From contig NZ_FRFE01000016.1 of the NCBI RefSeq assembly GCF_900143695.1, positions 79,273 to 143,272 on the forward strand: 64,000 nucleotides of DNA. The letters run 5' to 3'. The position numbers and the translations under genes were made by a program. Of the stretch, positions 26,850-35,836 are shown piece after piece. This DNA is from Desulfopila aestuarii DSM 18488 (GTDB lineage Bacteria > Desulfobacterota > Desulfobulbia > Desulfobulbales > Desulfocapsaceae). How positions within the stretch are numbered: the stretch's first letter is position 1; each line of letters begins with the position of its first letter. The notes beneath the pieces are model-generated. The model saw nothing but the letters and a program-made list of their open reading frames with translations. It did no database searches and had not been told where the DNA came from.

Positions 26850-28466
26850 ATGACTCAACACATCCATAGTCTCTCATCCCTTGACTCTCTTCACTTTGAC
26901 AATACGTTTGTCCGCGAGCTACCGGGCGATCCTCGTGCCGATAACACCAGGAGGCAAGTCGCAGGGGCCTGCTATTCGCGAGTGCTGCCAACGAGGGTAG
27001 CAGAACCGCAGCTCATCGCTTATTCTCATGAAATGGCAGAATTACTGGATCTTGACAAGGAAAGCTGCCTCTCTCCTGCTTTTACCGGGATCTTTTCCGG
27101 CAACACCCTGCTTTCCGCCATGGACCCCTTTGCCATGTGTTACGGAGGCCATCAGTTTGGCAACTGGGCCGGCCAACTTGGCGACGGTCGTGCCATCAAT
27201 CTCGGAGAGGTTATCAATCGGCTGGGACAGCGCTGGGTTCTGCAGCTGAAAGGAGCCGGGCCAACACCCTATTCCCGGCGAGCCGATGGACTCGCCGTGC
27301 TGCGATCCTCAATCCGGGAGTTCTTATGCAGCGAGGCAATGCATCATCTCGGTGTCCCGACCACCCGGGCACTCAGCCTGGTGCTCACCGGCGAAGGTGT
27401 CATGCGCGACATGTTCTATGACGGCCACCCAGCCGAGGAGCCAGGGGCTATCGTCTGCAGGGTCTCACCTTCATTTATCCGTTTCGGTAATTTTGAAATT
27501 TTTGCTTCCCGAGGTGAACACGATGTTTTGCGGAAGCTGGTAGATTACACCATCCGCACCGACTTCCCCCATCTAGAAGCCGATTCTCCGGAAGTATATT
27601 TTGACTGGTTTGCCGAAATCTGCAGTAGGACAGCAGCAATGATCGTCCACTGGATGCGCGTAGGCTTCGTGCATGGCGTGATGAACACCGACAATATGTC
27701 GATTCTCGGCCTCACTATCGATTACGGCCCCTACGGATGGATCGACAATTACGATCCGGATTGGACGCCCAACACCACCGATGCCAATGGCCACCGATAT
27801 GCCTTCGGCAAACAGCCGTATATCGCCCTCTGGAACCTGACCCAGCTGGCCAATGCTCTCCATCCGCTCACAGATAACGCAGAGCGGCTGCAAGCCATAC
27901 TCGACACCTCCTACAGGCAGGAATTTCTTGCGGGCTGGCGGAAAACAATGGCCGCCAAACTCGGGCTTACCGCCTATATCGAGGATCACGACGAAACACT
28001 TATCACCGAATTGCTCGACCTTCTCTGTGCGGTGGAAACCGACATGACCATTTTTTTCCGCCAGCTGGCAAAACTCGATCCCGCTGGCCAGAATGCTCCT
28101 GCCAGTCAACTCCCGGAACAGCTTATACCGGCGTACTACAACGCCGATGCACTCACTGACGACTACCAGGCCAGCATGAACTCCTGGCTCATTAAATACC
28201 GCGCCCGTCTTGTGCGTGATGCACAGAATCCTGCCGAGCGAAGAATGCTCATGAACCGTACCAACCCCAAATATGTGCTCCGGAATTATATGGCCCAGAT
28301 CGCCATAGAAAAGGCGGAGTGCGGTGACTATTCAAGGATTCATGAACTGTTGGAACTGCTTCGCCACCCCTATGACGAACAACCGGAAAACGAAAAGTTC
28401 TTTATGAAGCGACCCGACTGGGCCCGACACAAAGCGGGCTGCTCGATGCTCTCCTGAAGCTCATAA
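26850..28466 (+). CDS. selO: SelO protein adenylyltransferase, predicted selenoprotein (in-frame UGA at 28455-28457)
   Basis: SelO/YdiU is a pseudokinase-fold enzyme that transfers AMP from ATP to Ser, Thr or Tyr of proteins. Family motifs: MCYGGHQFGNWAGQLGDGRA, QLKGAGPTPYSRRADG, GVMNTDNMSILGLTIDYGPY. Read to the first stop, the protein ends ...KAGCSMLS at the TGA at 28455. The next codons are AGC TCA TAA, giving U-S-S-stop. Bacterial SelO proteins usually end in C-S-S and the human one in U-S-S, so the UGA sits exactly where Cys/Sec is expected. A hairpin at 28473-28491 has the right place for a bacterial SECIS. With Sec the protein has 538 residues. Confidence 0.88.
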
Positions 28467-28472
28467 GAGCCA

Positions 28473-28491
28473 CCGGCACAGTTGGTGCCGG
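28473..28491 (+). promoter_or_regulatory. Candidate bacterial SECIS hairpin for selO
   Basis: A 7-bp stem (CCGGCAC with GTGCCGG) and 5-nt loop AGUUG, with a G in the first two loop positions. The loop begins 22 nt after the UGA, within the range described for bacterial SECIS elements. No T-run follows, so it is not an obvious terminator. Confidence 0.65.
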
Positions 28492-28520
28492 CCATAAAAC
28501 ACAATGGGCGCCCGTCCCGT

Positions 28521-29438
28521 TTACAATAACAAGGCAACGGTCAGGGAGAAAAACGAGAGAATAGTCGAGAGTACGATCGCCGAAGACGCCAGGTCGGTAT
28601 CGCTGTTGAGCTGGGAGGAAAGCACATAGATTGAGGTGGCTGCAGGCAGGGCAAGAAAGATCATGCCCACCTTGAACTCAGTGGCGCCGACCCCGACCAG
28701 ACTATAGCAAACATACCCTATGAGAGGCAGTACCAGCAGTTTCAGAATCGAGGTCAGAAACGAATTGGCAAAATGGGCCCTGACACCGGAAAAGGTTAGG
28801 GCACCGCCGATGGAAAGGAGCGCAAGCGGCAGGGTCACCATCGACATCAGACTGAAGGTATTATTTAGAAACATCGGGAAACTGCCTATCAGCCGCGAAT
28901 AGATAAAACCGGCAAGGCAGCCAAGGATAAGAGGATTGGCAGCCAGTGCCCGAGTAAGCACCTTCAATCGCCCTCGGATAGACAGTTGTTCACCCGAAAA
29001 CCAGATGAGGGTAGATACCGCCAGAACGTTGATAATCGGGATGGCTAAACCGATCAGGATACCGAAGATGGCAATGCCCTTTTCCCCCAGAGCGGTGAGT
29101 GTCACCGCTACCCCGATATAGGTGTTGAACCGGTAGCAGGCCTGGGAGAAGGTCCCAGCCTGAAAGTCGCTGATACCAAAGAGCCGGATCGAGATCACCG
29201 AGAGGAGAAACATCAGCACGATCACCAGCAGAGTGACCAGATGAAAGCTCCAGTCGATGTTGCCAGCCGCATACGAGGCCCCGCCGATCTTCCAGAACAG
29301 CATGACCGGAAAAAAAATATAATAGATCAGCCGGTCCGACTGGCGCAAAAAGGTTGGATCGGTGAACCCCCACTTTTTCAACAGAACTCCCAGCAGAATG
29401 AGGAGAAAAACTGGAAAGAGTGAGTTGACAACTATCAC
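28521..29438 (-). CDS. AEC (auxin efflux carrier) family transporter
   Basis: 305 residues with about ten membrane helices and the AEC pattern: N-terminal helix ending in LLKKWGFTDPTFLRQSDRLIYYIFFP, RFNTYIGVAVTLTALGEKG in the middle and a matching second half. Family members move organic acids or amino-acid-like compounds by secondary transport. The Lrp-type regulator gene lies immediately upstream on the same strand (34-bp gap), which suggests amino-acid-responsive control. It converges with selO. Confidence 0.9.
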   Translation of the reverse strand: MIVVNSLFPVFLLILLGVLLKKWGFTDPTFLRQSDRLIYYIFFPVMLFWKIGGASYAAGNIDWSFHLVTLLVIVLMFLLSVISIRLFGISDFQAGTFSQACYRFNTYIGVAVTLTALGEKGIAIFGILIGLAIPIINVLAVSTLIWFSGEQLSIRGRLKVLTRALAANPLILGCLAGFIYSRLIGSFPMFLNNTFSLMSMVTLPLALLSIGGALTFSGVRAHFANSFLTSILKLLVLPLIGYVCYSLVGVGATEFKVGMIFLALPAATSIYVLSSQLNSDTDLASSAIVLSTILSFFSLTVALLL

Positions 29439-29471
29439 GGGCAGCGGACTCCTCCGTTATCGGAACATGGA

Positions 29472-29933
29472 TCAAGCCTCATCAAGCGGCAGCACCGTGG
29501 TACTCTTTAACGTTTCCAACACAAAGGAGGTCCGGATATTCTGGATGCCGGGAATGGCGGTGAGTTTATCATTAATGAACCGGGTATAGCTCGGCATATC
29601 CCGCACCGCTACTTTCAACAGGAAATCGACATCACCGGTTAGCTGAAAGCACTCCTGCATCTCCTCAAGCGCCATCAACTGCCGTTTCACTTCCTTCAGC
29701 GAAGTGATATTATTGAGGCTAACCGAGATGATGATGATGGCCAACAGACCAAACCCGGCTTTCTCGCGATCCACCAAAGCCGCATACTGACGGATCATCC
29801 CCGAAGCCTCCAACCGTTTGACCCGTTCCAGCATGGCCGGTGGCGAGATACCGATCTCCCCCGCCAGCTTGGAATTCGTAATCCGACCATTCTCCTGCAG
29901 GATATTCAGTATTCTTCTGTCCGTTCTGTCCAT
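29472..29933 (-). CDS. Lrp/AsnC family transcriptional regulator
   Basis: About 153 residues from the ATG at 29933 (MDRTDRRILNILQENGRI). An N-terminal winged helix-turn-helix (TNSKLAGEIGISPPAMLERV) is followed by the RAM/ACT-like ligand domain (about 65-150) with VTGDVDFLL-like sequence (QLTGDVDFLLKVAVRDMPSY). It probably controls the adjacent AEC transporter gene, co-transcribed 34 bp downstream, in response to an amino acid. An in-frame upstream TTG start is less likely. Confidence 0.93.
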   Translation of the reverse strand: MDRTDRRILNILQENGRITNSKLAGEIGISPPAMLERVKRLEASGMIRQYAALVDREKAGFGLLAIIIISVSLNNITSLKEVKRQLMALEEMQECFQLTGDVDFLLKVAVRDMPSYTRFINDKLTAIPGIQNIRTSFVLETLKSTTVLPLDEA

Positions 29934-29960
29934 ACCCAACCTTTTATCCGCGTGATGCAA

Positions 29961-30473
29961 AGATTATTAAACCAAAAAAATATTTCAAAAATGAACCGGG
30001 GTCACCGAGTCCACCATTGTATTGAATTTTATTCACTCTTCCAACAAAAATACTTCAATATAATTAGGGAAGCCGCCAAATAAGACCGGGAGCTGATTAA
30101 TCACTTATTGACTTCATCTTAATAAAATTATATAAAATGAGCATACAGGCTAATATGCGGCAACAGCGCTGATCTGGATACGGAATTTCCGGCAAGCAGA
30201 GACGTTGATCGTATGGGGTCTGGAGATATGTGAACAGCAGAGATGCTGTACATCAAGTGCTCATGGGCGGAGGTTGCTCCTCATGCCATTGATAATAACG
30301 TAGTGCTCTTCTTCCTCTTGATAATCTCTGGCAGGGTAGTGCTGACGGCATCCACGGAACTCCTCGCAACGGTTCCCGCCACAGCCGGTTTTCCCCGACA
30401 ATCAGGTTATCCTCCTCTTCTTCAACTACAATCATTGTGGCATTGCAGCCACGTCCATGAGCATTCCCTTCCG
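29961..30473. other. AT-rich intergenic stretch with a tnaA-locus repeat at its end
   Basis: No supported gene. Bases 30438-30465 resemble the sequence just downstream of the intact tryptophanase gene (35802-35830): both carry TTGCAGCCAC-x-TCCATGAG-x-ATTC. The region is visibly more AT-rich than its left neighbour, especially 30100-30160. Confidence 0.5.
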
Positions 30474-30509
30474 GTAGCCGGGCCCACGGGGTCCGGCTAC
30501 TGCCTTTTT
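30474..30509 (+). terminator. Stem-loop with T-run
   Basis: GTAGCCGG pairs with CCGGCTAC around an 11-nt loop, followed by TGCCTTTTTG. It has the form of a plus-strand terminator but no plus-strand gene precedes it closely; it abuts the decayed tryptophanase fragment. Confidence 0.5.
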
Positions 30510-30597
30510 GCCCAAATATTCGATGGAACTGATCCGATTGGCGACATAACGTTCATCCATCACTTGATAGAGGTCGATGGCGATGGCATCCATATCT
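30508..30597 (-). pseudogene. Fragment of a tryptophanase-like gene
   Basis: On the minus strand this reads DMDAIAIDLYQVMDERY then VANRISSIEYLGKK, clearly homologous to residues near 300-335 of the intact tryptophanase-like protein at 35837-37234 (DMEAIAIGLYEAMDERY, LAYRIRSIEYLGEK). No flanking tryptophanase sequence is present except a short stretch matching DNA beyond the gene's 3' end at 30438-30465. It is therefore a relic with a large internal deletion. Confidence 0.8.
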
Positions 30598-30727
30598 CAA
30601 ATGCCTGAGGTGAGGTTAAAATTCCTCTCGTGTTTGGCCAGAACAGGAAGTAAGGTTTGTAACGATATGCTACACATCCCGAACATTGAATGAAATCTCA
30701 AATGTATAGTTTGGCGGCAGGTGATAT

Positions 30728-32351
30728 ATGGCGGATAATCTGAAATTTCAACTTCTTTTTAAGGATCGCATAGGGATAGTCTTCGATATCGCCAGGCTGA
30801 TGAGCGAGCAGAGCATAAATATCGTCGCAATGGAGGTTGAGCAGATAGAAGGTTTTGCGAAAATCTCGATCGAGATTGAAGTAGAAGATCAATTCTTTGA
30901 CAAGGATGCTCTGATTACCCTTTTTGCCACCCTTCCCGGCCTTGAAAGCTATACCGAAGTGCGAAGTCTCCCACAGGAGAAGAGGGAGCAATGGTTTCGC
31001 ACCTTGTTTGACGGCATGAGCGAAGGCGTTATGTCTGTTGATGCCAGTGGCACGATTAATACTGTCAATAGTGTAGCCTGTCGTCTCCTAGGGGAAGTTT
31101 ATGAAAACATTATCGGGCAACATATAAGCGAATTAAGTCCTAAGGATTCAATTTTGCTGGATTGTATACGAAAAAAAATACCGGTCAGTAGAAGAAAATG
31201 GGCGCTTACAAACACGGGCAGAGTTGAATTTTACGGATCGGCCAAGCCGATTCATGACTCTCAGGGGAGGTTTGTCGGGGCAGTGCTCCTTATGAAAAAC
31301 TTGAAAGAGGTAAAAGAGATGGTTGATGCCGTCTCAACTCCTCTGGAAGTTACTTTTCTCGATTTTATCGGTCAGAGTCCGGTCATTAAGAACCTGATCA
31401 CTTTTGCCAAAAAAATTTCAGATACTACTACAACCGTCTCAATTACCGGCGAAAGTGGAACAGGCAAAGAACTCTTTGCTAAAGCCATTCATTTTGAAAG
31501 TGGCAGGAAAGGCCCATTTATCCCGATAAACTGCGCAGCATTACCCGAACAGCTTATTGAAAGTGAACTGTTCGGCTATGTTGACGGGGCATTTACCGGG
31601 GCACGAAAAAGAGGCAAACCCGGTTTATTTGAGGCAGCCACTGATGGCACCATATTTCTTGATGAGATCGGCGATATGCCTCCCGGACCGCAGGCTAAAA
31701 TTCTTCGTGTATTGCAGGACGGACTCGTCAGGAGGATTGGAGGCTTTGAAGAGATTCCGGTAAATGCCAGGGTAATTACTGCTACAAATAAAGATCTTAA
31801 GTCGATGGTGCAGGAGAACCGTTTTCGTGAGGATCTCTATTATCGTATTAATGTTCTTACGATCCAGATCCCCCCCCCTCAAAGAGAGACTGATGGATAT
31901 TCCCCTTCTTGCAAGAAGTTTCCTGCAACATTTTAATCGAAAACTTGGCAAAGCGGATCAGACGATAAGTAGTGCGGCAATTGCCAAATTGTACAACTCA
32001 AGCTGGCCCGGTAACGTGAGAGAACTGAAAAATGTAATAGAACGGGCCTCGGTGTTGAGTGATTCTGATGAGATTGGCGCGGATGCAATACTTCTCAGTC
32101 ACGAAACAACAAGCCATGGCAACCGGATCAACTCCGGACTCGCTAAGGGGAGCACGAACTCATTGAAAGATATTGTTGGTTTCTATGAACGGGAGATATT
32201 GCTCGATACCCTTAATTCAAGTCCCAGCATCCGTAAGGCAGCTCAAAGACTATCGATTTCACATACTGCCCTATTGAAAAAGATAGAAAAGTATAAACTA
32301 CAGTGCGGTAACAAAACGAACCGGTGGATCAAAAACGAACCGCAAAATTAA
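30728..32351 (+). pseudogene. ACT-PAS-sigma-54 activator (TyrR-like architecture) broken by a frameshift in a C9 run
   Basis: Domains in order: ACT (1-75, LLFKDRIGIVFDIARLMSEQ), PAS (about 90-200), AAA+ sigma-54 domain with Walker A GESGTGKE, GAFTGA in DGAFTGAR and Walker B TIFLDEIGD, then a Fis-type helix-turn-helix (SIRKAAQRLSISHTALLKK). The frame breaks at nine C residues (31870-31878): after NVLTIQIPP it reads PQRETDG and stops at 31936, while the next frame gives the expected PLKERLMDIPLLA through to the stop at 32351. Eight C would restore one 540-residue protein. This could be a sequencing error, a true lesion or a phase-variable tract. It lies upstream of ald and has an intact GAFTGA, unlike TyrR itself. 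Confidence 0.85.
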
Positions 32352-32771
32352 GTATAAACATATCATTATTTTGGATTTACATATAGGATTTTTGGTAATA
32401 AATGATACCATTTCTATATTCTTTTCTCACCTGCACATCTCCCTTCTGTCTCATAATGAATTTTCTTTCATTATGATCGTTCGATAGCAACTATCTGTTA
32501 TCCCCTTACATATCGATTCATTCCGATTGCTATCCGTAGATATTGGCAATGCCTTTCTCGCAACTGGCAGGCATCTTGCTATCTCCTTGACTGAACGATG
32601 TTTGCGTGCCTTGCAGAAGGTTCGTTGAGTTGTACGCCAACGCTGTTCACCATTATACGTGTCCCTAGGAGGTTGTCCGGAAAAAGAAATTTTGTCTCAG
32701 ATCCAGGCATTCCCGGACAGGCTCCAGGTGAACAGATGGGAAACAGTCCTTTAACCAGGAGGTCAGGAAGA
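32352..32771 (+). other. Regulatory region and leader upstream of ald
   Basis: 420 bp without a gene. It holds a near-consensus sigma-54 promoter at 32565-32580 and a leader of about 180 nt, in which TGTCCGG (near 32684) can pair with CCGGACA (near 32713). The role of this leader hairpin is unknown. Confidence 0.5.
32565..32580 (+). promoter_or_regulatory. Sigma-54 promoter upstream of ald
   Basis: TGGCAGGCATCTTGCT matches the -24/-12 consensus at all key positions (TGGCA, GG-N10-GC spacing, TTGC). It is the expected target of the sigma-54 activator encoded just upstream and would start a leader of about 180 nt before the ald ATG. Confidence 0.8.
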
Positions 32772-33884
32772 ATGAAAGTTGGAATTCTCAAAGAAATTAA
32801 AAGTGCAGAAAACAGAGTTTCCATGACTCCTTCCGGAGTCGAGACAATGCTGGCAAACGGCCATGAGGTTATGGTGGAGCAATCGGCTGGTGTCGGCTCC
32901 GGGTTTTCAGACGAGGCCTATCGTGCAGCAGGGGCAAAAATCGTGGACACCCCTTCTGAGATCTATGGAATTGCCGATATGGTCATGCACGTCAAAGAGC
33001 CTCAGCCTTCCGAGTACGATATGGTCAGGGAAGGTCAGATTGTCTTTACCTATTTTCATTTCGCTCCAGATGAACAACTTACACGAGCCTTTGTCAAAAA
33101 CAAATCCGTCGCTATCGCCTACGAGACTGTTGAAGGACCAAAAGGCGACCTGCCACTGCTTACCCCAATGAGTGAAGTTGCAGGACGAATGTCGATGCAG
33201 GAAGGAGCCAAGTATCTTGAACGTTTCTATGGTGGCAGAGGGCTTCTTCTAGGCGGTGTGACTGGTGTTGCGCCGGCTACCGTTGTTGTTATCGGCGGCG
33301 GTGTGGTTGGTACAAACGCGGCACAAATGGCCTGCGGGCTTGGCGCCAAGGTGTATCTGCTCGATATGAATCTAGACCGCCTTCGATACCTTTCTGAGAT
33401 AATGCCGAAAAATTGCTTTCCTATGATGAGTAGCCCCACGCTCCTGCGCGAGCTGGTTGTAGAGGCCGATGTTGTGATCGGCGCAATTCTTGTGGCAGGG
33501 ACCAAGGCCCCGAAACTCGTTACACGAGAGATGTTGAAGTCCATGAAGCGGGGTGCTGTCATTGTTGATGTAGCCATCGACCAGGGTGGCTGCTTTGAAA
33601 CTTCAAAAGCCACAACCCATGCAGAGCCTGTGTATGAAGTCGATGGAGTTATTCATTATTGCGTTGCCAATATGCCGGGTGCTGTTCCTGTTACCTCAAC
33701 CATGGCCCTGACAAATGCAACCCTGCCGTATGCCGTGGAGATAGCCAATAAGGGCTGGAAGAAATCTGCATTGGAGAACCATGGTATAAAAACCGGTCTC
33801 AATATTGTCTACGGGAAGGTCACCTACAAGGGGGTGGCCGATGCCTTTGGGCTGGACTATACCCCGGTTGAGGAGGTGCTGTAA
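32772..33884 (+). CDS. ald: Alanine dehydrogenase
   Basis: 370 residues from the ATG at 32772 (MKVGILKEIKSAENRVSMTP), preceded by CAGGAAG; the longer open frame upstream has no family match. It catalyses reversible NAD+-dependent oxidative deamination of L-alanine to pyruvate and ammonium. Visible features: substrate Arg15 and Lys region, KEPQPSEYDM, HFAPDEQLT, the NAD-binding VVIGGGVVGTNAAQMACGLG, and the C-terminal CVANMPGAVPVTSTMALTNA. It is followed by an alanine symporter gene and preceded by a sigma-54 promoter and activator, forming an alanine-use unit. Confidence 0.97.
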   Translation: MKVGILKEIKSAENRVSMTPSGVETMLANGHEVMVEQSAGVGSGFSDEAYRAAGAKIVDTPSEIYGIADMVMHVKEPQPSEYDMVREGQIVFTYFHFAPDEQLTRAFVKNKSVAIAYETVEGPKGDLPLLTPMSEVAGRMSMQEGAKYLERFYGGRGLLLGGVTGVAPATVVVIGGGVVGTNAAQMACGLGAKVYLLDMNLDRLRYLSEIMPKNCFPMMSSPTLLRELVVEADVVIGAILVAGTKAPKLVTREMLKSMKRGAVIVDVAIDQGGCFETSKATTHAEPVYEVDGVIHYCVANMPGAVPVTSTMALTNATLPYAVEIANKGWKKSALENHGIKTGLNIVYGKVTYKGVADAFGLDYTPVEEVL

Positions 33885-34156
33885 CTGTTGAGCAGTGCAT
33901 TACCCGGAGTCTGCGCTCACCTGCGAACAATCAGGCTGGATAACATGAAATTACAATAGTTTTCGAGCCTGTTTGTACACCCCTGAAGCACTGCCGGTCA
34001 GTTGTATAGCCCCAAGCTTTTCAATACAGGGACGAGCGACTTATAAAAAAAATGGCAGTAGATGCAGAGGCAGTCGCAAGTAAGCAGCCGAATGCAAACT
34101 TTTCTTAAGATTTCAGAGAAGTAAATGTCAAACAGAAATACATAGGGAGAGAAAGA

Positions 34157-35530
34157 ATGGAATTAATAAGTACTCTAGATGCCATAGTCGGAAAAATAGG
34201 TGCCTTTGCCTGGGGACCACCGATGTTGATTTTACTTGTTGGAACTGGCTTCTGGTTGACCTTTGCACTTCGTGGACTGCAGTTTAGTAAGCTTGGACAT
34301 GCCCTGTATCTTGCACTGATTAAACGCAAGGAAGATACCGACGAACCTGGTGATATCACACATTTTCAAGCTCTCATGACCGCACTTTCAGCAACGGTTG
34401 GCACCGGTAATATAGCCGGTGTTGCCACTGCCATTGCTGTAGGTGGCCCCGGAGCTCTGTTCTGGATGTGGGTAACCGGTCTTGTTGGGATGGCTACCAA
34501 ATATGCCGAAGCAGTACTTGCTGTAAAATATCGTGTTGTAGATGAAAACGGCGAAATGAGCGGTGGACCGATGTATTACATCTCGAAAGGGTTAAATCTG
34601 CCCTGGCTTGGAACCGTTTTCGCAGTTTTTGCATCTGTTGCCGCCTTTGGTATTGGCAACATGGTTCAGTCCAACTCAGTTGCTGACGCAGTGGAGGCAA
34701 CCTACCATGTACCGCAACTGGTAACGGGCGTCATCCTGATGGTTTGCACCGCCGCCGTTGTTCTCGGCGGTATTAAGAAAATTGGTAAGGTCACCGGCGT
34801 TCTTGTACCAATCATGATTGTTTTCTATATGGCCGGTGCATCGTATATTATTCTTACCCATATCTCAGCAGTTCCTGCGGCTCTGGTGTTCATCGTCAAG
34901 CAGGCATTCAATCCTACCGCGGCAGTCGGCGGTTTTGCCGGTGCCTCAATAATGCTGGCGATTCGGATGGGCGTTGCTCGTGGTGTGTTCTCCAATGAAT
35001 CAGGTCTCGGTAGTGCTCCTATCGCTGCAGCGGCAGCACAAACCAAGAGCCCGATCAGTCAAGCCCTTGTGTCCATGACGCAGACATTTATCGATACCAT
35101 TATCGTTTGTACCATGACTGGCCTTGTTCTCATTATTACAGGTGCCTGGTCAAATGGTGAAACTGGTGCTCAATTGACAACGATGGCTTTTGCTGCCGGC
35201 ATGCCTGGTGGTGCTCATGTTGTGACCATTGGTATAATCCTCTTCGCCTATTCGACCATTCTCGGTTGGTGTTATTATGGTGAAAAGTCCATTGAGTATA
35301 TCTTTGGCGTCAAGTCAGTTCTGCCGTACAGGATCGCATTTGTCATTTTTGTTGGTGTTGGAGCTGTAGCCAAACTGAGCCTTGTCTGGAATATTTCCGA
35401 TACCCTCAACGGATTGATGGCTATTCCGAACCTTATCGGCCTCCTGTTCCTGACCCCGGTTGTTGTTTCAGAGACAAAGAAATATTTTGATAACAAAAAA
35501 GAAAAGGTCTCCGTAACTGTCAAGGATTGA
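34157..35530 (+). CDS. Sodium:alanine (AGCS family) symporter
   Basis: 457 residues with about ten to eleven membrane helices. Family signatures: [40 protein letters not shown] and [24 protein letters not shown] proteins bring in alanine or glycine with Na+. AGGGAGAG precedes the ATG. It lies 272 bp after ald on the same strand, with a terminator after it; the ald-symporter pairing supports alanine as the substrate. Codons end in T more often than in most genes of the window. Confidence 0.95.
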   Translation: MELISTLDAIVGKIGAFAWGPPMLILLVGTGFWLTFALRGLQFSKLGHALYLALIKRKEDTDEPGDITHFQALMTALSATVGTGNIAGVATAIAVGGPGALFWMWVTGLVGMATKYAEAVLAVKYRVVDENGEMSGGPMYYISKGLNLPWLGTVFAVFASVAAFGIGNMVQSNSVADAVEATYHVPQLVTGVILMVCTAAVVLGGIKKIGKVTGVLVPIMIVFYMAGASYIILTHISAVPAALVFIVKQAFNPTAAVGGFAGASIMLAIRMGVARGVFSNESGLGSAPIAAAAAQTKSPISQALVSMTQTFIDTIIVCTMTGLVLIITGAWSNGETGAQLTTMAFAAGMPGGAHVVTIGIILFAYSTILGWCYYGEKSIEYIFGVKSVLPYRIAFVIFVGVGAVAKLSLVWNISDTLNGLMAIPNLIGLLFLTPVVVSETKKYFDNKKEKVSVTVKD

Positions 35531-35836
35531 ACAACTACATAACCTGAAACCAGATCAGAAGATTTCAGGAAAAACAGAAGCAAGTCTCAACCCAAATGGC
35601 TCCTTCAGTCTTAAACTGGAAGGAGCCATCTTTGTCAGGGGAATATCTTTTTTGCATTTCATAATTTCGGCCTGGTAACGGCAAAGACCCGAGTTTATAC
35701 CCTTAAGGGGGAATGGCGATAGATCAGGAAATAAGATATTGCTTTCTAAGCGATTGACGCCAGCCCCCGTTTAGACTCCTGCTTCTGTTTATTGCGGAGG
35801 CAATTGCAGCCACTTCCATGAGTATTCTCAGATCGT
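35531..35836. other. Intergenic region between the alanine symporter and tnaA-like gene
   Basis: Contains the symporter terminator and, at about 35802-35830, the sequence repeated at 30438-30465. No gene seen. Confidence 0.5.
35596..35634 (+). terminator. Terminator of the alanine symporter gene
   Basis: ATGGCTCCTTC pairs perfectly with GAAGGAGCCAT, with further pairing AGT/ACT inside, followed by CTTTGT. It is 66 bp after the stop. Confidence 0.75.

Noticed and set aside
30243..30608. 121-codon plus-strand open frame
   Set aside because: It is antisense to the tryptophanase relic and crosses a stem-loop; no ribosome site or family match.
33885..34156. Possible alanine or glycine riboswitch in the symporter leader
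   Set aside because: The glycine-riboswitch core sequence is not present, and no paired structure stands out.
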